Source: Cordia subcordata (lineage: Eukaryota; Streptophyta; Magnoliopsida; Boraginales; Cordiaceae). Taken from it: DNA of 64,000 bases. The stretch spans positions 1,544,501 to 1,608,500 of the forward strand of contig JAPTOF010000006.1 in the NCBI GenBank assembly GCA_028554755.1, in the 5' to 3' direction. The position numbers and the translations under genes were made by a program. Shown here piece by piece: positions 34,787-46,100 of the stretch (the stretch's first letter is position 1; every line of letters begins with the position of its first letter). Below the pieces are notes generated by a model that saw nothing but the letters and a program-made list of their open reading frames with translations, made no database searches and was not told the DNA's origin.

Positions 34787-35014
34787 CATTAGTCTAGGAG
34801 AGAGTTAGCATAGGTTTTGAGAGTTTTTTCTCTCCTACATAAAATTTGTAATATCTTTCTTTTGTATTAGTGAATATATTTTGTTACTCCGTGGACATAG
34901 ACATTGCCAAACCATGTAAACTTTGTGTGTTGTTATATCATTATTTTTCTTGAATATTTCTTCTCCTATATTTCTTTCACATTAGGATAACTCAAAAATT
35001 GCGTATTAGCACAA
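34787..35014 (+). repeat. 3' LTR fragment of the copia element
   Basis: Matches 27096-27325 of the 5' LTR, resuming exactly where the gypsy LTR ends. The first part of this LTR is missing, consistent with gypsy insertion into it and later deletion on the left side. Confidence 0.8.
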
Positions 35015-35976
35015 TGATGCATAAGCATAGACAAGAGGTTGCATGGTACATTCTGACTAAAACAACCAGAAATGTTTGCAAGATTGTCAACTACTGATGT
35101 TTACAATAATGAACAATTTATTTTGGTAGTAAGTATTTAAATTAATTTTTAAATTTTAAAAGTCAAAATTTTGAGATATAGAAATTAATATTCTTTTAAA
35201 GGTATACAAAAGTATAATTTCTTTAAAATTTAAACCCAAATCAACTCTTATCGGGTCACGTAAAGTCTCGTGCCTCATAAAAAAGTGGAAAACATTTAAG
35301 TAGTTTTTTTGGTCATTATGTTATGTAGGTTGACAGTCAACTTAAATATGTTAAACTTTCATGTAAGTTTGCGAGACTAATGTTGGAGCTTTTCTATGAC
35401 GAGTTATATTATTCATTTGATACAATTAACAAAGTAAAATATTTTTGATAAAAATTAGTGATTTTACTAGATTCATATTATTATAAGTAAGGATAGAGAT
35501 ACAATGAGACCTAGTCATTGAATAGCTTGTCACTAGTTTTTTATAGAGCCAACTTACTTTTAATTAACTTTTTATTATAAAATTTTCTTTTTTAGCTTCA
35601 GTTCGCCATATTTCCTACTTTATTTGAAAGGGGTCGATTAAATTAATTAGATTTGAGCAATTAAAATTATCTCTCCTATGTATCGGGGAGAATACAAAAT
35701 AGGTCCTCAATAAGCCGTTGGTTCTCTCCCTGGCAGGGCTGCCACTCATGCACATCCCTGATTTACAACCCACCTAGTCATGGAGCCTCTGGCACAGGTG
35801 GGAAAGGGGTTCGCCTTCGGACTAACTCTTTAAAAACAAAATAAGAGAAGATTCACGTCTTTCAAAAAATAAACGCTTATTTTTTTTTCCAAATATAAAG
35901 ATGTACAAAGATCAATTTAAGGATGCTTTAAAATTGATCATTTATGAAATCACAAAACCACGGATGTTTCTCTGAA
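35015..35976. other. AT-rich spacer, nothing called
   Basis: No coding or repeat feature beyond a GC-richer stretch near 35710-35820 without recognisable identity. Confidence 0.55.
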
Positions 35977-36844
35977 GGGTAAATTTCACAATAAATCCCT
36001 ATTGTTTCTCTATTTTTTCAAAGTAGTCCCTATTGTTTTAAAATGTTCAAATTAGTTCTTAATATTTCACAAATGTAGTCAGATTAGTCCTTATTATTTT
36101 AAAAAATTTATATTATTCCCAATGTTTCACAAAATTAGTCAAACTAGTCCCCATTATTTGAAAAGAATTCATATTAGTCTCCAATATTTTACAAACTTAT
36201 TTAAATTAGTCCCTGTTTTAAGAAAAAATAAATAAAAAAGATTGGAAGTAATTTTATTTTCTTTTTTTTATTCTCAGTTGATTATAATACCTTAAACTTT
36301 TGTACTGTGAATTTCATTATGGAATAATTTTTAGACAATAAAAGTTCCTAATTTTCATTAAAAAATTTTAATCAGATGTCTAATGTGTCTTATAAAAGTT
36401 CACAATAAATCCAAATATGCAAAGAATGCAATAACTATCATCCAAAATATTAAATTCCTACTGCTTTTTTTCTTTTTGGCTAGGAATTCGTGCTTAAAAA
36501 AATAGATAATCGGATTTCGTTTTATAGCGTAAAGGGTAAGATTGTCAATTGCTTTTATGTTTGAGGTCATTTGGGACATTTTCGTCAAAACTAACGTCCA
36601 TTCTAATTGTAGGGACTAATCTGACAATAATAATTAAACATTGGAGACTTGTATGAATTATTTGAAATAATAGGGATTAAAATTAAAAAATATGTAAACA
36701 TTAAGAATTTATTTGAATTTAACTCTAACTGCAGGGACTAATTTGACTATAATAAATAAACATTAAGGATTTATATAAATTATTTATAACAATAAGAATT
36801 AAAATAAAAAAATATTAATAATAGAGACTTATTTGAATTTATCT
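35977..36844. mobile_element. long-inverted-repeat element with subrepeat arms
   Basis: The left arm (about 35980-36215) is built of degenerate 30-45 bp units containing AGTCCCTATTGTTT/AAATTAGTC. The right arm (about 36600-36844) has the same units inverted (AGGGACTAATTTGA...). The outer ends pair: GGTAAATTTCACAATAAATCC against, inverted, AGATAAATTCAAATAAGTC. The 380-bp centre has no recognised gene. This resembles foldback or Mutator-derived non-autonomous elements; the superfamily is not certain and no target duplication was found. Confidence 0.65.
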
Positions 36845-37371
36845 ATTTCTCTAAATCTCTGTGACTGACATTGAAAACCATTAAGACAAATGTGCAGGAA
36901 ACTGATCGCTAAAGAAACCTGTTGACTAGACGCTTTTGACAGTTGAAAAAGGTTACGAATAACATTGACATAATATGTACAACACGTGTGACCGAGTAGC
37001 CTTTGACTAACCCCAACTCTGAATCTACATGTAATTTGCCCATGCGGGATGTACCCGCAAAATGTGTACCTCTGCTGTCGGATCTGCTTTGAAGAAGAAG
37101 ACCGGAATGGAAGTCGATTAGATGGATGATGCAAAAATCCCCCAGAGCAAGAGTAGTAAGCGCCATCTTTCCAAGAGGGTGTACAATATATGTCATTCAA
37201 CAAACAACAAAGGTATATACCCAGATGATTTATCAAAATATAACAGATTAATAAGAGTAGAAAATTGAAGAATTAAAAACAATTAAAATTTCACTCATAA
37301 AACCTTGTATACCTTAGCCAGCAATATGACCATGAAAGAACTCTGCTCTAATTCAGTAAAAACCATCTTCT

Positions 37372-37800
37372 GGGATTACTGATGTTGGCAAAAGGCCAAA
37401 ATGCAAAATTCATATAGGAAATGGACCCAAGGGCGCTCAAGCTGGCATTTATATTCCTTTGACAAATGAATGCCACAAGGGCTGCCACATGAACTCCGCC
37501 AAAGTGCCCGAGTAGCTGCAGCACAAAGAGGAACTCGATGAACAACTCTCTTAATACAAACCTAAAGATCTAAAATTTGGATTCCAGAACTCACCTCAAG
37601 AAGAGATCTCATTTTAAGCTCATCTCTTAATACAAACCTAAAGATCTAAAATTTGGATTCCAGAACCCACCTCAAGAAGAGATCTCATTTTCAGTTGAGC
37701 TTAAGGAAGATTGGTTGGGATCCCTTCGAACTTAAATTGCATTAAAGGAACTTTTGCATCCTTTATGCAGCAGAGGTCTGATACTTCATGTATGCTTGCA
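37372..37800 (-). pseudogene. nuclear poly(A) polymerase (PAPS-like) pseudogene fragment
   Basis: Two disabled exon pieces on the minus strand. The first (about 37790-37671) reads EVSDLCCIKDAKVPLMQFKF and on to a stop (TAA at 37703-37701) within a segment where plant poly(A) polymerases have PYAQL. The second (37515 to about 37372), after a CTGCAG acceptor, reads LLGHFGGVHVAALVAFICQ then NASLSAL and FAFWPF, then shifts frame into PTSVIPEDG. Plant enzymes carry LLGFLGGVHLA, VCQ, NASL, FAYWPWPTPV at this place. The exon that should join them is missing, and the first exon's 3' end is duplicated in tandem. The enzyme normally adds poly(A) tails to mRNA in the nucleus; this copy cannot. Confidence 0.7.
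37547..37692. repeat. 76-bp tandem duplication spanning a pseudogene exon-intron border
   Basis: Units at 37547-37622 and 37623-37692 start TCTCTTAATACAAACC and are nearly identical. Each holds, on the minus strand, GAGATCTCTTCTTGAG followed by a donor-like GTGRGTTCTGG. Confidence 0.85.
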
Positions 37801-40800
37801 AGCATGCCGTGCCGAATAATGAAAAAGTCCTCTTGCAGTAGAAAATATGAATTATTTTGACTATGAAACATGAACAATGAAAAAAACAGGATAACCTCCT
37901 AGAGAGCATGGAGGAAATAAGTGTACCCCGTAAGTGTAAGAACATATATCTGATTTGAATCACACCACAAATTGTACGTGCAGAAAAGGTAAACTTCAGT
38001 ATACAAAATTAGGAAATTTAGTGTGCATTTTGATCAACTATGAGCAATACCTGGTGAAATGGGTAAAATAATAATAACATGGCATTTGACGATAATAATT
38101 TAAATATTTCTATCTAGTTCTCTCTCTCACTCTCACTCTCTTCTCTCCTCTTCTTTTTCTACCCTGCTTTAAATGGGAAGTGGCGACTGTGGAAAGACAA
38201 AAAATGCTGAAGATTCAATTAGATTGATGACAGACCACAGGTTGTAAATTTCTATACTTAATCATTAATAAGATAATGAAATTTAAAGTGCAGTCATAAA
38301 ATAACTTTAAGAGCATTATTGCACTAATTGAATCAACAGCTAACTATATATACACACTAGAGTATACCCTGTGTAATAGATGGGCAAATGCATGTTCTTA
38401 ATGTATTTATTTATTATTTATGACAAATTTTTGTATTTTGAAAGAGTATGAAATACAGATATATTTTTTAAAAATTATTGCTTTTTAATTTTTATTACTA
38501 ATCATGCATTGAACAATATAACTTTATATAGGGATTACAAAAACAAAAAAAAGGGACGGGATTAATCTAATTTATTACTTTTAAAGGTTATAGTTAAAAG
38601 TAATATAATAAACATTTTAAAATGTTCTATTAAAAAACATATAGAAAGTCCTGTATTCTATTTCAAAAAATAATTTGATTTTTGGCCTTCAAAATTTAGA
38701 CATACAGTTGTATTAGAAATACAAAATTTATCATCTGGTTATATATGAAGGAAAATAAAATCTCAATATCTAATTTTAAATAGAGGCCATATTTTTTTTT
38801 ATAACAAATGTAAATAGAGGAGTTTAAATAACAATTATCTAAAAACTTATTATTTGTAGTCCAAATATCATTTAAAAATTTCACACAAAATTTAGGAATT
38901 CAACTAATATGTATTTTATGAGTTAAAATTCACTCCCTTATTTTTGTTCTCACATTGTTAATCCTAAACTTATAAACTTAAAAAAAAAGTCAAGAAATTA
39001 AAAAGATTAGAACTAATATTGTCACGAGTTGCAAAGGAAATAGACTGACAAACATCACAATTTACAAAGATAAGGAACAAATGTTATCAAAGATTGCAAA
39101 GATAAAGGACTTAAATTTGTTATTTTTTGTATTTTTCAAACTTAGGACTAACTTCGTTATTAATTGTAAATATAAGAGATTATATTGTTACGTTTTAAAA
39201 ATAAAGGACTTAATTGTCAAAAAAAGTAAAAAAAACAAAGGACCAAATGTGTAATTTACCCTAGTATTTTTTAAGTCTTTATTTATCATTGATATTTGAT
39301 TTTTTATATTTTTTGAAATCTATCTATATATATATATGTATATGTATATTTGATTAGGAAGTACTTTTTTGTATGAATAGAGATAGTTAAATTTTTTTTT
39401 TTGAGGAAAAAATCATGACATGACGGTAATGTGATAAAAAAAAGTCAAAAATATTATTTTATAATATACGTATATGCTAATTTAGTTGATGAAAATATAA
39501 TGTTGAATTATCTATAAATTGTTAAATTATGAAATAACTTATAATTGAAAAGATAATGTTCATTTTAGATTAGGAAATAAAATCATTCATGGATATAACT
39601 TTAATTAGTATAAATTACTTGACTTTAAAATATTGTTGAATTAATGTATGACATGATTAATGTAAATAAATTTTGGAGAGAACAAATTGCATGAGAAGGG
39701 AATATGTGGCATAGTATCAACCCATGGTTGATACTGTGTTGTTCACGATCTATTTTCAAGAAATTGCATAAAGGAAAAAAAATATGATAAAGCAAAGAAG
39801 TATTAAAAAAGTAAAATTGTGAGGATGGAATGTAGTAAAAGAAAATGAGAAAGCAATGTATATATAGTCACATGCGTTAAATGCTAGAATGTGGTCTTTT
39901 TAAGACATTTAACAACCATATATACATTGCAATGATCAATTAATGGGTAAATACAATGGAAATGGGTACAAGTATAAAATGATCAATTAATGGGTAAATA
40001 CAATGGAAATGGGTATAAGTATAAAAATGCCACGATGTGGTTTTTGAGCTTCTTAAATTAAAGTACAAATAGAAATGGGTAAAGGTAATGACATGATATA
40101 CAATTATATTGCAATGATAAATTCCAAAAAGTAATTATGAAAAGATAAGAGATGGAAACAATATAATGTAATTGCAATATAATTAAATCGTCAGTTACCA
40201 ACTCTATGGCAATGATTAATAAATTTAATACACTTAATACACACATGATTGCAATGATTATAGAAATGCAACACAAAACACACTCAAAACAGAGCGGGTA
40301 ATGCAACAGAAATGAGTTATTAATGCAATATAACTATATGGGGAAGACATGGTTGCAATGTAAGTGCATGGCTAATTATCAACCCCCTTGCAACGATCAA
40401 TATATTGAGCACACAAAATACATTATGCCACGTTAAAAGCTCTAAAATCTACGTATCATTACGAAATAAGCTGACATGGCAGCTCCTCAAGCTTATACAT
40501 TTTATTGAGGTACAACTTTATTAATATAGTATAGGTTATATTTACTAAATATTATAAAAGTAATAAAATAATAAATTCCTGTGATCGAGAAGGAAAAAAA
40601 TAATGAAGCTTGATAAAATTGATAATTGACTAATCGTAATCCCTTGATCATATGAGGCATTTTTTCTTTCTTTCTTTCTTTTCTTTTCTTTTTTTTCTTT
40701 TTTTTTTTCGAACAAGGAAATCCAGCTGATTTAGTTAGTGCAATAAATGTTGCATCCTAATTGAGTGTCCTAATACATACTTTATATATGCGTATATAAC

Positions 40801-42050
40801 ACAGTGGTAGAATTTCCAATTTGAAATCTTTAATTATAATAAATTACTATTCAATCACTCTACTCAATATTTAAATAACTAAAATATCTTACTTAAATAC
40901 AGAAGATGTTGCTTAGTTTGAGCACCAAACTTTGCACCCTGAAAAAAGCCATTTTGCAAAAATTAGTCATTTTTTCGCATGCAATCGCGAGTTGAGCCAT
41001 TTTTGAGAAGGAAGATGAAGGAACGATTGATTGCTTATAAGGGCGATCAAAATTACTTGAACAATATAGAGTAGGAACCATTTTATAGAAGAACTTTTCC
41101 AAAAAAAAAAAAAAAGAAAAAAGAAAAAGAAAACCATTTTATAGAAGTATCTTGAAGATTTATTAGAGTCACCAAGCTTTGATAATGTTCCAGGATTGAT
41201 TTCTTGTAAGGACCAGCAAACTTAATTGAAGAATAGATGTAGGCTTTTATAAAGGCATTTCTTGAGGCTCACTCGGGCCATCGAGTTTTGACAAGGTTCC
41301 ATCACTGCCCGGTGAGATTATTTTAGTACAGACGATGATGACGGTCTACAATGATAAATCTTACGTGTTCAATTTAAAAATAATTTGTCACGTCAATCTT
41401 TTTGAAATTCTTTTACTAATTTTAATCTGTTTCATGATGTTAAAATATTGTCTAAACTTGCCATGGTTGTGGCAGAGTGAAAAATATTCATGAAAAGGGA
41501 AAAAGGTGCGTCACGATCAAAGTAATGAAGTTTGATAAAGTCCTTCTTAAATGTTTTAGCAATAAAAATTTAAATCAAATGTGATTTATAATCTAAATTT
41601 GAATTCAATCACTTATTTTAGATAAGTATTCTCAAATAAAAAGAGCGGGTTACGTCTTCGAAATTGCTAATTGATAGTTGAATTCCGTCGATTGCCCCGT
41701 TAACCGAATTCCGTTAGCTATAAGGTAAAAGAAAATGAAGCTTGATAAAATTGATAATTGACTAATCGTAAATCCCGGGATCACAAAAAGCCTTGACCGT
41801 CCGATTCGTATCATGGTAACACATACAAAGAACACCACCCCGTTCTAGATCCCTACCCCTTGAACCTATTCAATCTAACAACCGACCAGTAAAATTCTTC
41901 CACGTAAGCCGTCAAACCTAACGACGTCGCGCTGATCTAGCGTAAGTGTACGTCACCCCAAAGTCTTTCGAAACGTGATCCAATACCCACCGCCTATAGC
42001 CAGTTGGATAGGATTGTTAACCGGCATTAACCGGTCACTCCTTTACAATT
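37801..42050. other. gene-free AT-rich spacer upstream of the SEUSS-LIKE gene
   Basis: No coding gene seen. It holds a degenerate AAAGGACTTAATTGT-type repeat stretch near 38960-39250, a 47-bp tandem pair at 39932-40025, a duplicated 38-bp word (40602-40639 and 41734-41771), T-rich runs near 40665-40710, and a more GC-balanced 41830-42060 that is probably the SEUSS-LIKE promoter. Confidence 0.6.
39932..40025. repeat. two-copy 47-bp tandem repeat
   Basis: Units at 39932-39978 and 39979-40025 beginning ATGATCAATTAATGGG; they differ by about one base (C/T in GGGTACAAG/GGGTATAAG). Confidence 0.9.
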
Positions 42051-42166
42051 CCCGCTAGATGTATATACACGTATATATATCTCTGTATATTTCAGGCGAT
42101 CGAACTTTCCTAAGCGGCTTTAGTTACCGATTATTTCTCTCTCTGTTTGCAGCTCGATCTTTACAG

Positions 42167-42853
42167 GTATGTATATATCTTTACATATATTTTCTGCATT
42201 TATAAAATGTATGATTATTTTCTTTATTGAACTAATTTCTTTTTTCTTTTTTAGCTTCTGATGCTAAGTATTTATTTGTTGAACGTACAGCTTCGTTTTG
42301 TTTTTGCTTTTTTCTTTATTCTCATTTCTATGCTGTGTCTTTTCTTATCTTTGCTTTTGCTTTTTCTTTTTCTACGTGGAAATGGATTTATGTTAATTTA
42401 GAAGCGTAATACATGTGTTAATGCGATTTATAACTTTGATCAGTGAACTAAGGGAGCGGTGTTTCAGTTTAATTGTTTTCTTGACGGTGCTGAGCTTACA
42501 TTTAATTTTTAGTTTTGGTGAGTTTAAATTTGGATTTCCACTTAATTAGTCGATTTTCATGTTTCTGTTAGGTTGTTAAGTGGAAAAGTTCTAAGCTTTA
42601 CTCTGAACTGGGAACGGGGTGCTCACATCTTTGCCCCAATTCGAGTGTGAGAAATTAGGGTTTCTTTATGCAATTAGGGATTTTTTTATCTCTTTGCACG
42701 TGCATGCAGCTTTCATGTTGGTGTTCTGTTTTTAGAGGTTGTGGTCGCTACTCACGTGTATAGTACGACTTCTTTTATTCTTGTACACTTTCTTGAAGTT
42801 AATTGGCTGATAATATTTACGTTTTTGGCTCCAATTTGTAGTGTTCTTTGTAG
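42167..42853 (+). other. probable 5'-UTR intron of the SEUSS-LIKE gene
   Basis: Donor TTTACAG/GTATGT at 42167 after a CT-rich leader; acceptors TTTGTAG near 42841 or 42853. The leader exon lies downstream of TATA-like sequence near 42060-42080. Borders inferred. Confidence 0.45.
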
Positions 42854-43182
42854 AACCTGGTATTGAAATTATGCCTCGGCAAGTCTTACTGCTTTGAACA
42901 TTTGAAGTACTACACCACTAGAGAGGCGATAGAGTTGATATTGTGTTTCGTTTTACGTGAGTTTGCCTGCGCAAGAATAAATTTCATCCTAGTGACTAGG
43001 AAGGTTGTTTTGACTGGTTGGATGATTCAGTACTTGGAGATCTGTTAAACGGGTGTTGTGAGCGTATTTATCTACTTGTAGCAGTTAAAGCTAAAGAGGG
43101 TCCGGCACTGGAGGGCTATTTGGATCCCAGCCACCAGGTGACAGTGGCTCCTACGGTACCTTCTCGGGTGGCTGGTGGAGGA

Positions 43183-46100
43183 ATGGCACATTCTTCTTCA
43201 AGTTCTGGCATATTTTTCCAAGGAGATGGTCAGTCCCAAGTCGGAGGGAACTCTCATTTAACTTCATCTTTCGGGAACTCATCAAGCTCAATTCCTGGAA
43301 TCATGCGGCCGAACCCAGGTCCGGTTCCTGGCGATGTTAGTAACAATGTCTTGAACAGTGTGGCAAGCTCTGGTCCCAGTGTGGGCGCAAGTTCATTAGT
43401 TACGGATGCCAACTCAGGACTTTCAGGAGGTCCCCAGCTTCAGAGAAGTGCCAGCATCAATACAGAATCTTACATGCGCTTGCCCGCGTCACCATTGTCA
43501 TTTTCATCCAACAATATTAGCATTTCTGGCTCATCGGTCATGGATGGGTCTTCTGTGGTGCAGCAGAGCTCCAATCAAGACCCAAGCTCTCATCAAATAC
43601 AACAAAATCAGCAGCATCGAGGGTCTTCAAGCGTTACTTCAAGAATTGGACAAGTTCAGCTTGCTAATGGTCCAAGGATTCCTGGCTCATTCATTCAGGA
43701 CCCTGGTAATATGTCTCAGTTGCAGAAGAAACCTCGCTTGGATATCAAGCAGGAGGATGTTTTACGACAACAGTTTTTGCAGCAAATGTTACAAAGACAG
43801 GACTCTATGCGCTTGCAGAACCCCAATCCTCAGTTGCAAGCTTTAATGCAGCAGCAGAGGCTGAGGCAGCAGCAGCAGCAGCAACAGCTGCTGCAGTCCA
43901 TGCCTACTATGCAGCGGGCTCAGTTATTGCAGCAACAGCAGCAGCTGCAGCTAAGACAACAGCTCCAACAACGGGGGATGCAGCCTATATCTTCTATGAA
44001 ACGCCCCTATGATGGAGGTGTGTGTTCGCGCCGCCTGATGCAATACTTGTATCATCAGAGACAGCGACCTCCTGTGAGTAGTTTATGAATGATAGCCAGA
44101 CATGTTAATGTACCTACTATTTTTCTGTTTCCTCATTATCCTGCAGTTCCCGTGCAAATTTTGCACATTATTAGTGTAAACATGAAGTTAATCACCTCCA
44201 CTCTCAATATTTTGTTAGGAAAATTCTATTGCCTATTGGAGGAAGTTTGTGGCAGAGTATTACTCCCCACGTGTAAAGAAAAGGTGGTGCTTGTCATTGT
44301 ATGATAATGCTGGGCACCAGTCAATTGGAGTATTTCCACAGGCTTCCATGGTAAATTTCTCCCTCTTTTGCGGTTGTTGTCATTGGCTTGTTGAAGATAT
44401 TGTTTTCATCTCATACTTGCCAATGGAGTCATATTTGTTAGTCAGAATGGATATAATAAGTTTCTTCTTATGCATATTATTTTAAGGGAATAACATTATA
44501 CTCCTGAGTCTGTTTGGGGTCACAGTTTTTAGAGTACTTATAAGTGCTTTTATAGATGTTTTCTATTTCAAAATTTTAGCGTTATATTTCAAAGTGTTTT
44601 TTGTAAATGCTTGTAGCAATTTGTTATCATCTTTCACTTGAAATAATTTCACAATGAGCTTATAGTGAATGTTCTATTATGAGCTTTTTATGATTTACAT
44701 AGAATTTTGTAAGAGCCACTGCAACTTGCATCTTTCACCAGAAATAACTTCACTAGCTTGTTCTTTTAGTGAACATGATACAAAAAAAAATCTGTAAGAG
44801 CAACTTCAACTTCAATCTGTTACTGTTACTTGTTGTGGTATGCCTGCTCCGCCCCCCCCCCCCCCCAAAACCCCTTTTCCCTTTTTTTCTCTTTTTTTTA
44901 AAACATATGTACTTGGGTGCATGCTGGTGTAACATTGATGCATCATATTCTTCTTTTATGTGGAACCAAATGTTTTTCAATAGGGTGAGCTGCAGTCTTT
45001 ATTGCCAGCTTCTTTTTTCCTGTGTTGTCTGTACTCAATGCTTTCAACGTTTTGTCAGGATGCATGGCAATGTGACATTTGTGGTTCAAAATCTGGACGA
45101 GGATTTGGTAAGTAATTCAGGACCTTGACAGCAATTCTGTACCTTTTCTTTCTTCCAAATTGGGTTGTCATCACTGGATCCCATTTCCATTGTTTCCCAT
45201 GTTTTATGTCTTTTGGCTCGTTCTTGAGTAAAGAGGACTGGTAAGAAATTTGAAGCAAGATTTGGTGATAGCAGAATTATGGCCTGAATATACTTGAGAA
45301 ATTGAGGAAACCACATGATTAGTGCTTATGTTGATAGTTTAGTGTGGAGATGTCTTTTGGCAACTGTAGTGGCCAATAGAGGCGTTTCAGTTTTCAATAT
45401 AGTTGAAGGGGCCGGCATCTTGTACTATATACTGGCAGGGAATTTAAATCAGAAACTTGTGCACAACGAATATGTCAATCAAAACTATATTGGGAGTAAC
45501 TATGATAAAAGCATCATTTGGAATATCACTCATGCCTATATGACTATGAGATGGAGGAATATGATGGTCCATCCAATCACACGATGGTTTGAGCTTAATG
45601 TTTGGGCATCTACTGGATACTTGATGTTCTACAATACATAAAATTTAGTAGTGTCTTGCTTTTGGCAAATAAGATGAAAGAAAATGAAATGTTTTATTGC
45701 CTGAGACCTTTGTGTACACAATCATATAATGTCTTGCCCTTATTGAAAAAGACTGTTAATGTGTTAACATTTGCTTTTTCAAATTTGTACCATGCTTCTT
45801 ACCAAGTCCATAAAGAATTCAGTAGTTCAATTCCTTACAACTTGGTTACTTGCTCTCTTTCAATTTAAGAAGGGAGTTTTTTTTTTCTTTTTTTCTTTTT
45901 TTTTTGTGTGGTCAAGAAAGAAAGAAGTTGAAAGAGAGGGAAGTTATGGCTCTCAGTTTTTCCTTTTTGTTTTACCAAAGATTGTTCATTCCACTAATAT
46001 GTCCACTGAAAATTAGACTGAGATGTCATAAATAAGAATGTAAGTATTTTCTAGTACTTCCTGTATAATTAGAATGCCGGACAACCTGACATAAAATGTC

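Noticed and set aside
43018..43182. Upstream extension of the SEUSS-LIKE frame as coding
   Set aside because: The frame begins with TTG, not ATG, and the first residues do not resemble the family; only the last 15 or so codons do.
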